Assembly: GCA_964533945.1 (NCBI GenBank)
Contig: CAZHPA010000029.1
Span: 1-25,403, forward strand
Source of the DNA: CAZHPA01 sp964533945
GTDB lineage: Bacteria; Bacillota; Clostridia; Lachnospirales; WRBF01
Length of the DNA stretch: 25,403 bases
Direction of reading: 5' to 3'
Within the stretch, counting starts at the first letter, position 1; every line of letters begins with the position of its first letter. Below the pieces are notes generated by a model. That model was given only the letters and a program-made list of their open reading frames with translations, had not been told where the DNA came from and ran no database searches. The position numbers were made by a program, and so were the translations under genes. Shown here in pieces: positions 13,954 through 22,488 of the stretch.

Positions 13954-14301
13954 CTATAAAAAAGCACCTCCTAAACCGTTTGCATATAAAAGCCCGCAAG
14001 CATTAAACATAAGCAACTTTGTTGAAAAAATTACAATTGACTTTTGCTTTGCGAATTCAACAATTTCAGGTGTCGGGGCTTTTCCTCTAACAAAGCATAT
14101 TGATTTAATGTCCATCATTTCGGCTGTGCGAACAACTTGCAAATTAACAAGCCCTGTTAAAAGTATTCCTTTATCCATAGAAAACGCCAACACATCGCTC
14201 ATTAAATCCGCGGCAAACCCTTTCTCAATTTCCATGTCAAGTTTGTCTTCGCATGTAAAAACTTGTGCATCTAATATTTCCTTTGCTTTACTTAATAACA
14301 T
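13954..14301 (-). CDS. DRTGG-domain protein (first copy)
   Basis: A 115-residue single-domain DRTGG protein. Visible features are GFAADLMSDVLAFS, LLTGLVNLQVVRTAEMMD and a C-terminal glycine-rich GLLYANGLGGAF. It opens the gene run that continues with the GHKL ATPase, the hydrogenase homologue, the second DRTGG protein and the PHP protein. AAGGAGGG lies before the ATG. Only 39 bases separate it from the stop of the leucine-rich-repeat gene upstream, and I see neither a terminator nor a promoter there, so transcription may come through from that gene. The ligand of the domain is unknown. Confidence 0.82.
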   Translation of the reverse strand: MLLSKAKEILDAQVFTCEDKLDMEIEKGFAADLMSDVLAFSMDKGILLTGLVNLQVVRTAEMMDIKSICFVRGKAPTPEIVEFAKQKSIVIFSTKLLMFNACGLLYANGLGGAFL

Positions 14302-14340
14302 TTTAAAATCCCTCCTTTGTTTTCTTCCTTATTATTAAAA

Positions 14341-16599
14341 TTAAAGCGTTGAAATGGAAACAGTTTCTGTTTCGGCATCCCAATTAACTGCCGCTCCAAA
14401 ACACTCGGAAACGGCACGCAGCGGAACAAGCGTTCTTTCTGTAAATATCATAGCAGGAACATCAAGAATAATTTGTTCGCCGTTTTTGTTTAAAATGTTG
14501 CTTCCGATTTGCAAGCTTATAATTATATCTTCTTTTTTTGCTGTAATTGTTTTTGTTTTGTCATCCCAATCAACATTTGCGTTTAATGCTTCAAAAATTG
14601 CCCTAAGCGGAACTAAAGTTCTTCCGTCTTTAATAATCAGGGGTTGATCGAACTTAATGTTTTCGCCGTTAAGGCTTGCTTTAATTAAACGTCTGAAAGG
14701 TATGTTATTTTGTTTTGCAAAGCCTTCAATATACGAATCTTTGTTGCCATATAGTGTTAGCGTTTCAGGAATTGAAGTATATTCTATCATTGCTCTATAC
14801 CCGCTTTGATAATTGCGAAATTCTCTTTGCTCATCTAAACTGGTTATGCTATCAGGTATTACAACAGTTGTTAAGTTTTTGCAGTTGTTGAAAATTGAGC
14901 CTTCTATTGTTTCAACGCCTTCTTCTATAATAACCGTTGTCAAACTTTCACAATTTTGAAACGCCCCTTCTTTAACCAATTTAACCGTTTTAGGTATTGT
15001 AATAGTTTTAATATTGGTTGAAATAAAGGCATAATCTCCTATTTCAGTTATCTCTTCAGAAATTTCAATGTTTCCTATGGACATTCCGGAATAAAATCCC
15101 CCGGGTATTTTATTAAAATCTTTAGGAAGTTCAATATCTTTTAAATTCGTTCTATTAAATGCATTATTCCCGATTTTTACAAGACTTGAAGGAAAGTTAA
15201 TTTCTGTTAAAGGAGAAGCTGAAAAAGCTTCATGCCCTATTTCCAAAAGACCTTCGGGAAGTTTAACGCTTGATAGCTCAGTTCCCCAAAAAGCATAATC
15301 CCCTATTTTGGTTAAAGATTTTGGAAGCTCTATATTAGTTATTTTTCTGCAGCGGAAAAACGCATATCCGCCTATTTCCACAACACCTTCTGGTATTTCA
15401 ATATTTTCAATTTCTTCATTGTTGTAGAAAAGGTTGTTTGGTATAATTTTCAAGTTTTTTGGAAGTGTTATATTTTTTATTTTTAAAGAACCAGAAAACA
15501 ATTCATCTCCAAGCTCCTCAACGTTTTCCAAGGATAAAACGCTTAATAGTTTTTGGCATTGCCCAAATGCAAAATCAGCTATATATTTAACCGTTGTTGA
15601 AATATTAACTTCTTTTAAATCAGGGCAATTGCTAAATGCTCCATATTCTATAACTTCAACACCTTCGGGAATTTTAACGCTAAGTAATGCATTATCTGGT
15701 CTTTTGCCGGGGTGAAAAAGCTCGGAAAACGCTAACGAACCAATAACCGTAACAGGAAAGCCGCCTAAAGTTTTTGGTATTTCAACGTTACCGCCTGCCA
15801 TTGCTTCAATAATTTTAGCCTTGCCGTTAATTACGATATATTTATAATTATTTTCGGTTTTTTGTTCAAATTTTTCAAGTGGTATTTCTTTGAAGTCGAT
15901 ATTGTTTTGTTTTGCAAAGCTTTCGGCGTATGCGCCTGTGTTTGAATATATTGTTAATCTTTTTGGAAATTCTTTAATTTCAGGTTCGCTTAATAAAAAG
16001 TCTACAGTTTTAAATTCGTATTTGTTAATGCCGGTAACGCTTTCCGGAATAACAACTGCCGCCAAACTAAAGCAGCTACTGAAAACAGGAAAACTGTTAG
16101 TTTCATTGTCTTTGAAAAATTCATACTTGGAATCATAAAATGAACTGCCCCAATATAGTTCCTCAATATAATCAAACTCAGTAGCACCCAAGCATTCCAT
16201 ATCGCCTGATTCAATTGTTACAGCAGTTAATCTTTTAGAGTCATAAAATGCCCACAAACCAATTTTTTTAACATTTTTAGGAATTGTTACGCTAATTAAG
16301 CTAGAATGTGCGAAAGCATAGCCTCCAATTTCAACAACGCTTTCCGGTATTTTAATAGTTTCAACGTTGTTTTCAAAAGGAGGATTAAAGCGTTTTATTG
16401 CCGCAACGGGCAAACCTCCTAATGTGTTTGGTATTTCAACATGATTGGAAGGGGTAATTTGAGATGTATCAATTATTACCGCCTTCCCATTTGAAATCAC
16501 ATACATATAGCCATTTTCTATAAAATCTTCTGCATATGCAAAGGAGGACAGCGTTAAAACCATTGCAACAAACAACATAATACTTATAAACTTTTTCAA
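14341..16599 (-). CDS. secreted BspA-type leucine-rich-repeat protein with copper-amine-oxidase-N-like C-terminus
   Basis: A 752-residue exported surface protein. Residues 1-23 are a signal peptide (MKK start, cleavage after AYA). Two related blocks follow: about 30-240 and 253-635. Each opens with a strand pair ending in VEIPxTLGGxPV, runs through LRR_5 repeats of the form IxIPxxVxxIGxxAF, and closes with LTxYxNxxxYxExFAKQNNI. Residues 641-752 are a copper-amine-oxidase-N-type stalk domain, with DGRTLVPLRAIFEAL and ERTLVPLRAVSECFG. Such proteins often bind host or cell-surface ligands; no target can be named. I chose TTG at 16599 because GGTGTGG lies just upstream and gives a clean MKKF signal peptide; the frame is open from a TTG at 16614. 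Paralogue of the next gene upstream. Confidence 0.88.
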   Translation of the reverse strand: MKKFISIMLFVAMVLTLSSFAYAEDFIENGYMYVISNGKAVIIDTSQITPSNHVEIPNTLGGLPVAAIKRFNPPFENNVETIKIPESVVEIGGYAFAHSSLISVTIPKNVKKIGLWAFYDSKRLTAVTIESGDMECLGATEFDYIEELYWGSSFYDSKYEFFKDNETNSFPVFSSCFSLAAVVIPESVTGINKYEFKTVDFLLSEPEIKEFPKRLTIYSNTGAYAESFAKQNNIDFKEIPLEKFEQKTENNYKYIVINGKAKIIEAMAGGNVEIPKTLGGFPVTVIGSLAFSELFHPGKRPDNALLSVKIPEGVEVIEYGAFSNCPDLKEVNISTTVKYIADFAFGQCQKLLSVLSLENVEELGDELFSGSLKIKNITLPKNLKIIPNNLFYNNEEIENIEIPEGVVEIGGYAFFRCRKITNIELPKSLTKIGDYAFWGTELSSVKLPEGLLEIGHEAFSASPLTEINFPSSLVKIGNNAFNRTNLKDIELPKDFNKIPGGFYSGMSIGNIEISEEITEIGDYAFISTNIKTITIPKTVKLVKEGAFQNCESLTTVIIEEGVETIEGSIFNNCKNLTTVVIPDSITSLDEQREFRNYQSGYRAMIEYTSIPETLTLYGNKDSYIEGFAKQNNIPFRRLIKASLNGENIKFDQPLIIKDGRTLVPLRAIFEALNANVDWDDKTKTITAKKEDIIISLQIGSNILNKNGEQIILDVPAMIFTERTLVPLRAVSECFGAAVNWDAETETVSISTL

Positions 16600-16622
16600 A
16601 TTACCACACCCCAACTAAGCTT

Positions 16623-18242
16623 TTAATTTAAACCATTTGAAATCAAAACAGTGTTTTCTTTGCCATTCCATTCAACGTTTGCCCCAAAGCATTCAGAAAC
16701 TGCTCTAAGCGGAACAAGCGTTCTTTCTGCATAAATTTTAGCAGGAACATCAAGCGTAATCTGTTCGCCGTTTTTATTTAAAATGTTGCTGCCAACTTGT
16801 AAGCTTAGAATTATGTCGCCTTTTTGTGCCGTAATTGTTTTTGTTTGTTCATCCCAATTTACTGTTGCATTTAACGCTTCAAAAATTGCTCTAAGTGGAA
16901 CTAAAGTTCTTCCGTCTTCAATAATGGGGGGCTGGTCGAATTTAATGTTTTGGTCGTTAAGAATTACTTTAATTAGTTGTTTAAATGGTCTATCTGGCAA
17001 ATAATCAGCTTTCAAGTTTTCTTCAAGAAGTGAGCCTTTTTTACCATAAATAGTCAAGTTTTTAGGAACCTTGGCTTCATCAAAAAAATGTTTTGTACCA
17101 AATTCTTCAGCTTCAAGCGTTAAAAAATCAAATGTACCCAATAATTTAATACTTTCTGGAATTACAACGGTAGTTAAATTAGGGCAATTATTTAAAAAAT
17201 AGTTTAACTCGGCTTCAGACCCTTCTTCAAAAATAAGTGTGGTCAGTTTTTGGCATTTTTCAAAAACCGTTCTGGACAGTTCAGTTCTAAATTTCTTAAC
17301 ACTTTTTGGAATTGTTATGCTAATTAATTCATTGCATTCAGCAAAAGCCGCAAGCCCAACTTCAGTAAGAGTGTTTGGTAATTCAATATTTTTTACATCA
17401 CTTCTAAAAAAAGCAAAGTCGTCTATCTCAACAAGCCCTTCATTTAATACAACAGTTTCGGCCGAACATTCGCTAAATGCAGAATATCCAATTTTAATAA
17501 CGCTTTTTGGTACTTCAACGCTTAATATATTTTTAAGTTCTGAAAATGCACCAGTTCCTATTTCAACAACAGGAAAGCCATCAATTGAATCGGGTATTTT
17601 AATATCTCCTGAAACATAAGCTCTATCTATTGTTACTTTTTCATCACTTATTGTATATTTATAGTCACCTTCTGGCTTTTCTTCTTGTTCTGTATCGGAA
17701 ATTTCCCTAAACATAAAAGAGTTTTCCAGAGCGAAGTTATGTATGTAAGAATCTCTAACTCCGTATATTATTGTAGGGATTTTTAGACCATATATAAAAT
17801 TCCAAATTCCGCCTTTCCCCGATGAACATTCAATAAGCTCTGCAGCAGAAAGTTTGATTATGTTTTGGGGTATTGTAATTTTCTTTAAATTCGTACTACC
17901 AGAAAATATAGGGCTTGAAAACTCTATTTCATGCTCTCCTTTTTCTATAACAACTTCAGTTAAATTCTTGCATAAATAAAACGCGCCTTCTTCTATTTCC
18001 AAAATGCTATTTGGAATTTTAAGGGTTTTAATTGAATTGTTGCCCATAAAAGCCCTTGTTCCTATTTTTGTTACTGGTATTCCATCAATTTTAGATGGTA
18101 TTTCAACATTTTCAGAAATATTTTCTGCCCCTATTATTGTTATTTCGCCATCTGCTTGTTCGTATAAAAAATCTGCATAAACTGTAAAAGACAGTGTTAA
18201 AAATGACATAACGCTTATTAGAAACCATGCAATTTTTTTCAT
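16623..18242 (-). CDS. secreted BspA-type leucine-rich-repeat protein, tandem paralogue
   Basis: A 539-residue exported protein with the same plan as its downstream neighbour: a signal peptide (1-23, cleavage after VYA), a first block of LRR_5 repeats opening with VEIPSKIDGIPVTKIG, a second opening with IKIPDSIDGFPVVEIG, then a copper-amine-oxidase-N-like domain from about residue 425. It is shorter because its second block has fewer repeats. The C-terminal domains of the two proteins are about three-quarters identical by eye, including NILNKNGEQI and TLVPLRAVSECFGA, so a tandem duplication is clear. AGGAG lies eight bases before the ATG. A GC-rich hairpin separates it from glyS. The pair lies about 23 bases apart and is probably one transcript. 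Confidence 0.87.
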   Translation of the reverse strand: MKKIAWFLISVMSFLTLSFTVYADFLYEQADGEITIIGAENISENVEIPSKIDGIPVTKIGTRAFMGNNSIKTLKIPNSILEIEEGAFYLCKNLTEVVIEKGEHEIEFSSPIFSGSTNLKKITIPQNIIKLSAAELIECSSGKGGIWNFIYGLKIPTIIYGVRDSYIHNFALENSFMFREISDTEQEEKPEGDYKYTISDEKVTIDRAYVSGDIKIPDSIDGFPVVEIGTGAFSELKNILSVEVPKSVIKIGYSAFSECSAETVVLNEGLVEIDDFAFFRSDVKNIELPNTLTEVGLAAFAECNELISITIPKSVKKFRTELSRTVFEKCQKLTTLIFEEGSEAELNYFLNNCPNLTTVVIPESIKLLGTFDFLTLEAEEFGTKHFFDEAKVPKNLTIYGKKGSLLEENLKADYLPDRPFKQLIKVILNDQNIKFDQPPIIEDGRTLVPLRAIFEALNATVNWDEQTKTITAQKGDIILSLQVGSNILNKNGEQITLDVPAKIYAERTLVPLRAVSECFGANVEWNGKENTVLISNGLN

Positions 18243-18264
18243 TATGCTAACTCCTATATATACG

Positions 18265-18289
18265 CCCCTAAAATCAAAGACTTTAGGGG
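18265..18289 (-). other. GC-rich hairpin between glyS and the LRR genes
   Basis: CCCCTAAA (18265-18272) and TTTAGGGG (18282-18289) form a perfect 8-bp stem with a 9-base loop. It has no T run on the minus strand, so it may be a weak terminator, an RNA-stability element or a processing site between the housekeeping and surface-protein genes. Confidence 0.5.
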
Positions 18290-18300
18290 TTCTAGGTTAA

Positions 18301-19683
18301 TTAAAATGCAAGTTTTTCTGTAAAATAGTTAATAAGTTCTGAAATTTTAACTCTTTCTTGTTCCATGCTGTCTCTATCTCTAACTGTAACTGTGCCGTCT
18401 TCTAATGAATCGAAATCGAATGTAACGCAAAATGGCGTACCAATTTCGTCTTGTCTGCGATAGCGCTTACCTATCGAGCCTGCATCGTCATAGTCACAAT
18501 TAAAATGTTTAGAAAGTGTTTCGTATACTTTAAATGATTCATCTGACAATTTTTTTGAAAGCGGAAATACAGCAACTTTAATTGGCGCAAGTGCCGGATG
18601 GAAGCGTAAAACCGTTCTAACATCGCCTTCTGCAACTTCTTCTTCATCGTATGCTTCACATAAAAACGCAAGTGTTACTCTATCTGCACCTAATGAAGGT
18701 TCTATACAATATGGAACGTATTTTTCGTTTGTTGTTGGGTCAAAATAAGTCATATCTTGCCCCGAATGGTTTTGGTGTTGCATTAAATCATAATCTGTTC
18801 TATTTGCAATTCCCCAAAGTTCTCCAAAGCCAAATGGAAACAAAAATTCAATATCGGTTGTTGCAAGGCTATAATGCGAAAGTTCTTCGGCACTATGGTC
18901 ACGTACACGCATATGTTCTTCTTTTATGTTAAGCGATAAAAGCCAATCTATGCAAAACTTTTTCCAATATGCAAACCATTCCATATCTGTTCCGGGTTTG
19001 CAGAAAAATTCTAATTCCATTTGTTCAAATTCTCTTGTTCTAAATATAAAATTGCCTGGCGTTATTTCGTTTCTAAAAGATTTTCCAACTTGGCAAACAC
19101 CAAAAGGAACTTTTTTTCTTGATGTACGTTGAGCGTTTTTAAAGTTTACAAAAATGCCTTGCGCTGTTTCAGGGCGCAAATATACAACGTTTTTGCTTTC
19201 TTCTGTAACGCCCGCATGGGTTTTAAACATTAAGTTAAATTGGCGAATTTCTGTAAAGTTATGGCTATTGCAGTTAGGGCAATTTATACCTTTTTCGTCA
19301 ATATATTGTTTCATTTGCTCATTGCTCATGCCTTCTACTTTATCGTCTGTTTTATTTTCTAAAATGTAATCTTCAATTAGTTTATCGGCACGGAAGCGCT
19401 CTTTGCATTCTTTGCAATCCATAAGAGGGTCATTAAAGCCACCAACATGCCCAGAAGCAACCCAAACTTGTGGATTCATTAAAATGGCGCAATCTACGCC
19501 AACATTTAATGGGCTTTCTTGAACAAATTTTTTCCACCATGCGCGCTTAACGTTATTTTTAAGCTCTACACCTAAAGGCCCATAATCCCAAGAATTGGCA
19601 AGGCCTCCGTATATTTCAGAACCGGGAAAAATTAAACCTCTGCTTTTTGCCAACGCAACAATTTTTTCCATTGTTTTTTCCAT
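18301..19683 (-). CDS. glyS: glycyl-tRNA synthetase, alpha2 (single-chain) type
   Basis: Class II synthetase that charges tRNA-Gly with glycine. This is the homodimeric form of about 460 residues found in Gram-positives, archaea and eukaryotes, not the two-subunit GlyQ/GlyS enzyme. Motif 1 is GPLGVELKNNVKRAWW; motif 2 is FRNEITPG...FRTREFEQMELE (from 203); RPETAQGIF (170-178) lies before it; motif 3 contains EPSLGADR. Two CxxC pairs (Cys90/93 and Cys135/138) form the likely zinc site in the inserted domain. The C-terminal anticodon domain is complete, with APIKVAVFPL and RRQDEIGTPFCVT. It has ATG with GGAGT upstream and lies 28 bases after ylbF, so there is no room for a T-box leader. Expression must come from the shared transcript. 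Confidence 0.96.
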   Translation of the reverse strand: MEKTMEKIVALAKSRGLIFPGSEIYGGLANSWDYGPLGVELKNNVKRAWWKKFVQESPLNVGVDCAILMNPQVWVASGHVGGFNDPLMDCKECKERFRADKLIEDYILENKTDDKVEGMSNEQMKQYIDEKGINCPNCNSHNFTEIRQFNLMFKTHAGVTEESKNVVYLRPETAQGIFVNFKNAQRTSRKKVPFGVCQVGKSFRNEITPGNFIFRTREFEQMELEFFCKPGTDMEWFAYWKKFCIDWLLSLNIKEEHMRVRDHSAEELSHYSLATTDIEFLFPFGFGELWGIANRTDYDLMQHQNHSGQDMTYFDPTTNEKYVPYCIEPSLGADRVTLAFLCEAYDEEEVAEGDVRTVLRFHPALAPIKVAVFPLSKKLSDESFKVYETLSKHFNCDYDDAGSIGKRYRRQDEIGTPFCVTFDFDSLEDGTVTVRDRDSMEQERVKISELINYFTEKLAF

Positions 19684-19711
19684 TTAAAAATACTCCTTTA
19701 GTTCACACTTT

Positions 19712-20074
19712 CTACATTTCTCTATGTTCCATATGTTCTAAATGTTCAAGTTCTTCCCAAACTTTCAAAGAAGCAGAAACAATTTCCCAAACAGAATACA
19801 TAAGCTGCGAAAATTGTTTTTCGCTTTCTAAAAATGCTTTTGCATCGTCATTTAACAAAACATCGAAATATTTTTTGCTTATAATTTTTTCGTCTTCAAA
19901 GGTATGGGAAGTTTTGCTTTTGTAGCTTTCCAATAATAGCTTAAATTCTTTAATTTCATTAAAGAGCGGCGGGTTGCACTCAACAACCGCCTTATATTTT
20001 TTGTAGTTTAAACTGCATTCGCTGCTTTCTAAAAGGGCTGCCAGTTTATTGGCGGTTTTTAAAATATTTTCCAT
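19712..20074 (-). CDS. YlbF/YmcA family protein
   Basis: A 120-residue, all-helical cytoplasmic protein of the YlbF/YmcA family (PF06133). In Bacillus, YlbF and YmcA form a complex with YaaT that aids RNase Y in mRNA processing and affects competence and sporulation. Here the gene follows RNase J by one base, so a link to RNA decay is plausible. The sequence is rich in Lys, Glu and Leu, and the central YKAVVECNPPLFNEIKEFK and C-terminal VWEIVSASLKVWEELEHLE fit the family. It ends in an unusual His/Glu/Met-rich tail (EHLEHMEHREM). The ATG has GGAGGT inside the end of the RNase J gene. It may be a divergent family member, so I give no gene symbol. Confidence 0.72.
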   Translation of the reverse strand: MENILKTANKLAALLESSECSLNYKKYKAVVECNPPLFNEIKEFKLLLESYKSKTSHTFEDEKIISKKYFDVLLNDDAKAFLESEKQFSQLMYSVWEIVSASLKVWEELEHLEHMEHREM

Positions 20075-20075
20075 A

Positions 20076-21743
20076 TTAAACCTCCATTATAATCGGCAAA
20101 ATCATAGGGCTTCTTTTTGTTTTATGCCACAAATACTCCCTTAAAGTGTCTTTAACTAAATTTTTCATATACGACCATTCGCTAATTTTACTTTCTTCGC
20201 AACGATTTAAAGCATTTCTAACGACTCTTCTTGCTTCTTCCATTAAATCTTCAGATTCACGAACATATACAAATCCTCTTGAAATAATGTCTGGCCCTGC
20301 AACAATTAGTCCCGATTCTTTTTCAACAGAAACAACAACAATCATCAAGCCATCTTGCGATAAATGCTTTCTATCTCTTAAAACAATATTTCCAACATCT
20401 CCAACGCCTAGCCCATCTACAAACACTTGACCCGAAGGAACTGTTCCGGCTTGTTTAACAGAATTTTCTGTAAATTCCAAAACATCGCCTATATTTAAAA
20501 CAAAAACATTTTCTTTTTTCATGCCAAGTTCCATCGCAAGTTCTTTGTGCCTTATTAAGTGCCTATATTCCCCGTGAATTGGTATTAAATATTTAGGCTT
20601 TGTTAAAGCATGTATAAGTTTAATTTCTTCTTGCTTTGCATGACCAGAAACATGAATTTCCATAAGCCCTTCATATATTACTTCTGCACCTTTTTTCATA
20701 AGTTCGTTAATAACTTTAGAAATTGTTTTTTCGTTGCCGGGAATTGGAGAAGCCGAAATAATAACTTTATCGCCGGGTTTAATTTCAATTTGCCTATGTT
20801 CCGAAACAGCCATACGCGAAAGAGCCGCCATAGGTTCGCCTTGGCTTCCCGTTGTAACTATAACAACTTGCTTATCTTGATAGTTTTTAAGTTCTGAAAC
20901 TTCAATTAAAGTTGCTTGGTTTATTTCTAAAAAGCCAAGTTCGCTTGCGGTTTTAACGGCATTTAACATGCTTCTTCCAACAACGGCAACTTTTCTTTTA
21001 TGCCTTACAGCGCAATTTATAATTTGCTGTATTCTGTGTATGTTTGATGAAAACGTTGCAACCATTATTCTCTGGTTTGTGCTTTGTTCAAAAATATCTT
21101 CAAATATTGGCCCAATTGATTTTTCGGATAAAGTATAGCCTTTTTCTTCAACATTTGTACTTTCACAAAGAAGAAGCAAAACGCCTTTTTTCCCAAGTTC
21201 GGCAATTCTTTGCAAATCAATTGATTCGCCTTGAATTGGTGTATAGTCAACTTTAAAATCGCCTGTGTGAATAACAACACCAATAGGGGTTGTTATAGCT
21301 AGTGCTGCCGAATCTGCAATACTATGTGTTGTTCTTATAAATTCTATATTAAAACAACCTACAGAAACAGAATTTCCACGTTCAACAACTCTGCTATCTG
21401 CGTTAATGTTATGCTCTTTTAATTTATTTTCCATAAGCCCAAGCGTTAAGCGTGTTCCGTAAATTGGAACATGGGGAAGGCTGCGCAAAAAATATGGAAC
21501 AGCCCCTATATGGTCTTCATGCCCGTGCGTTAAAAAAACACCCCGAACTTTATCTTTATTTTTAACTAAATACGTGAAATCTGGAATAACTAAATCAATT
21601 CCCAACATATCGTCTTGTGGAAAAGCAACGCCGCAATCAACCGCAATAATATCGCTTCCATATTCAAAAACGGTTAAGTTTTTCCCAATTTCTTGTAAAC
21701 CTCCAAGTGAAAACACTCTTAGTCTGTTTTTCTTTATCGCCAA
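20076..21743 (-). CDS. rnj: ribonuclease J
   Basis: Metallo-beta-lactamase/beta-CASP ribonuclease, which acts as a 5'-3' exonuclease and endonuclease in mRNA decay and rRNA processing. It has 555 residues, the normal length. The metal site is THGHEDHIG (His73, His75, Asp77, His78) with later TTHSIADSA and HTGDFKVD. The beta-CASP region includes ATFSSNIHRIQQ, VTTGSQGEP and HVSGHAKQEE, followed by IPIHGEYRHL and a C-terminal domain. The start is TTG at 21743, and a GGAGGTG site lies upstream. I cannot tell the J1 from the J2 type. Its neighbours are DUF1292 upstream and ylbF one base downstream, a likely RNA-turnover segment of the operon. Confidence 0.95.
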   Translation of the reverse strand: MAIKKNRLRVFSLGGLQEIGKNLTVFEYGSDIIAVDCGVAFPQDDMLGIDLVIPDFTYLVKNKDKVRGVFLTHGHEDHIGAVPYFLRSLPHVPIYGTRLTLGLMENKLKEHNINADSRVVERGNSVSVGCFNIEFIRTTHSIADSAALAITTPIGVVIHTGDFKVDYTPIQGESIDLQRIAELGKKGVLLLLCESTNVEEKGYTLSEKSIGPIFEDIFEQSTNQRIMVATFSSNIHRIQQIINCAVRHKRKVAVVGRSMLNAVKTASELGFLEINQATLIEVSELKNYQDKQVVIVTTGSQGEPMAALSRMAVSEHRQIEIKPGDKVIISASPIPGNEKTISKVINELMKKGAEVIYEGLMEIHVSGHAKQEEIKLIHALTKPKYLIPIHGEYRHLIRHKELAMELGMKKENVFVLNIGDVLEFTENSVKQAGTVPSGQVFVDGLGVGDVGNIVLRDRKHLSQDGLMIVVVSVEKESGLIVAGPDIISRGFVYVRESEDLMEEARRVVRNALNRCEESKISEWSYMKNLVKDTLREYLWHKTKRSPMILPIIMEV

Positions 21744-21767
21744 AAAGCCTACACCTCCAAATGCTTT

Positions 21768-22037
21768 TTAAAGCTCAATTTCGTAATCATCATTGAACTC
21801 TTGAAATAGTGCAGCGGCTTCTTCAAATTCTTCGTCATCTTCAATAACTGAATAAATAGCTTCTTCGCCTTCTGTTGAAACTTCTTTTAATATTTCAGCA
21901 TCTGCTTCTTCATCATCTATAAAATCTTTTTCAATAACAAGAATATATTTGTTTCCGTTTTTTTCTGCAGCATCAACAATAACAAATTCAATTGTTGTTC
22001 CGTCTTCAGATGTCATTGTAATAATTTCATTTTCCAT
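21768..22037 (-). CDS. DUF1292 acidic protein
   Basis: An 89-residue, very acidic protein of the DUF1292 (YrzB-like) family. Marks are the opening MENEIITMTSEDGTTIEF, a strand KYILVIEKD and a C-terminal YSVIEDDEEFE. It has no membrane segment or cysteine, and its function is unknown. It follows ruvX by 13 bases, with AAAGGAG before the ATG. The set ireB, ruvX and DUF1292 is conserved together in many Firmicutes, where alaS often lies upstream. Here alaS is not in that position, and a promoter starts the run. Confidence 0.9.
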   Translation of the reverse strand: MENEIITMTSEDGTTIEFVIVDAAEKNGNKYILVIEKDFIDDEEADAEILKEVSTEGEEAIYSVIEDDEEFEEAAALFQEFNDDYEIEL

Positions 22038-22050
22038 ATTTTTTCTCCTT

Positions 22051-22485
22051 TTAATCTACAAATAAATTTTTGTTTGCTTGCATAAATCCTTCTAAAATAA
22101 AAGCAGCCGACATTTTATCAATAATTGCTTCTCTTTGCTTTCTTGATATGCTTGTTAAGTTTTTGCAAGCGCCGGCGGTGCTAAGTCGTTCGTCCCAAAG
22201 ATAGATTGGGGTTTTTTTGAAATTGCGCTCAAGACGTTCTTTAAACAAAAGCGTTTTTTCACAGCGAATACCTTCGGTGTTATTCATGTTTTTAGGAAAG
22301 CCTAAAACAATTGCGTTAATATTAAATTCTAAAATTATTTCTTTAAGTTTTAAAATACTTTTTTTAATGCTTTTTTCGTCATCACGGCGAATTACCAAAA
22401 GCGGTTGGGCGGTTATTCCCAAAGGGTCGCTAACTGCAACGCCGATTGTTTTGTCGCCATAATCTAGTGCCATAACACGAAACAT
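22051..22485 (-). CDS. ruvX: RuvX/YqgF RNase H-like nuclease (putative Holliday junction resolvase)
   Basis: A 144-residue RNase H-fold nuclease of the YqgF/RuvX family, linked to Holliday junction resolution and to 16S rRNA 5' maturation. The acidic triad is visible: Asp8 in MALDYGDKTIGVAVSDP, Glu99 in WDERLSTAGA and Asp123 in IDKMSAAFIL. The nucleotide-site motif LGFPKNMNNTEG is present. Length is typical. The ATG at 22485 has AGGAG inside the end of ireB, about ten bases upstream. It is the second gene of the ireB operon. Confidence 0.94.
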   Translation of the reverse strand: MFRVMALDYGDKTIGVAVSDPLGITAQPLLVIRRDDEKSIKKSILKLKEIILEFNINAIVLGFPKNMNNTEGIRCEKTLLFKERLERNFKKTPIYLWDERLSTAGACKNLTSISRKQREAIIDKMSAAFILEGFMQANKNLFVD

Positions 22486-22488
22486 AGG

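Noticed and set aside
19684..19711. T-box leader for glyS
   Set aside because: Only 28 bases separate glyS from ylbF, far too few for a T-box element.
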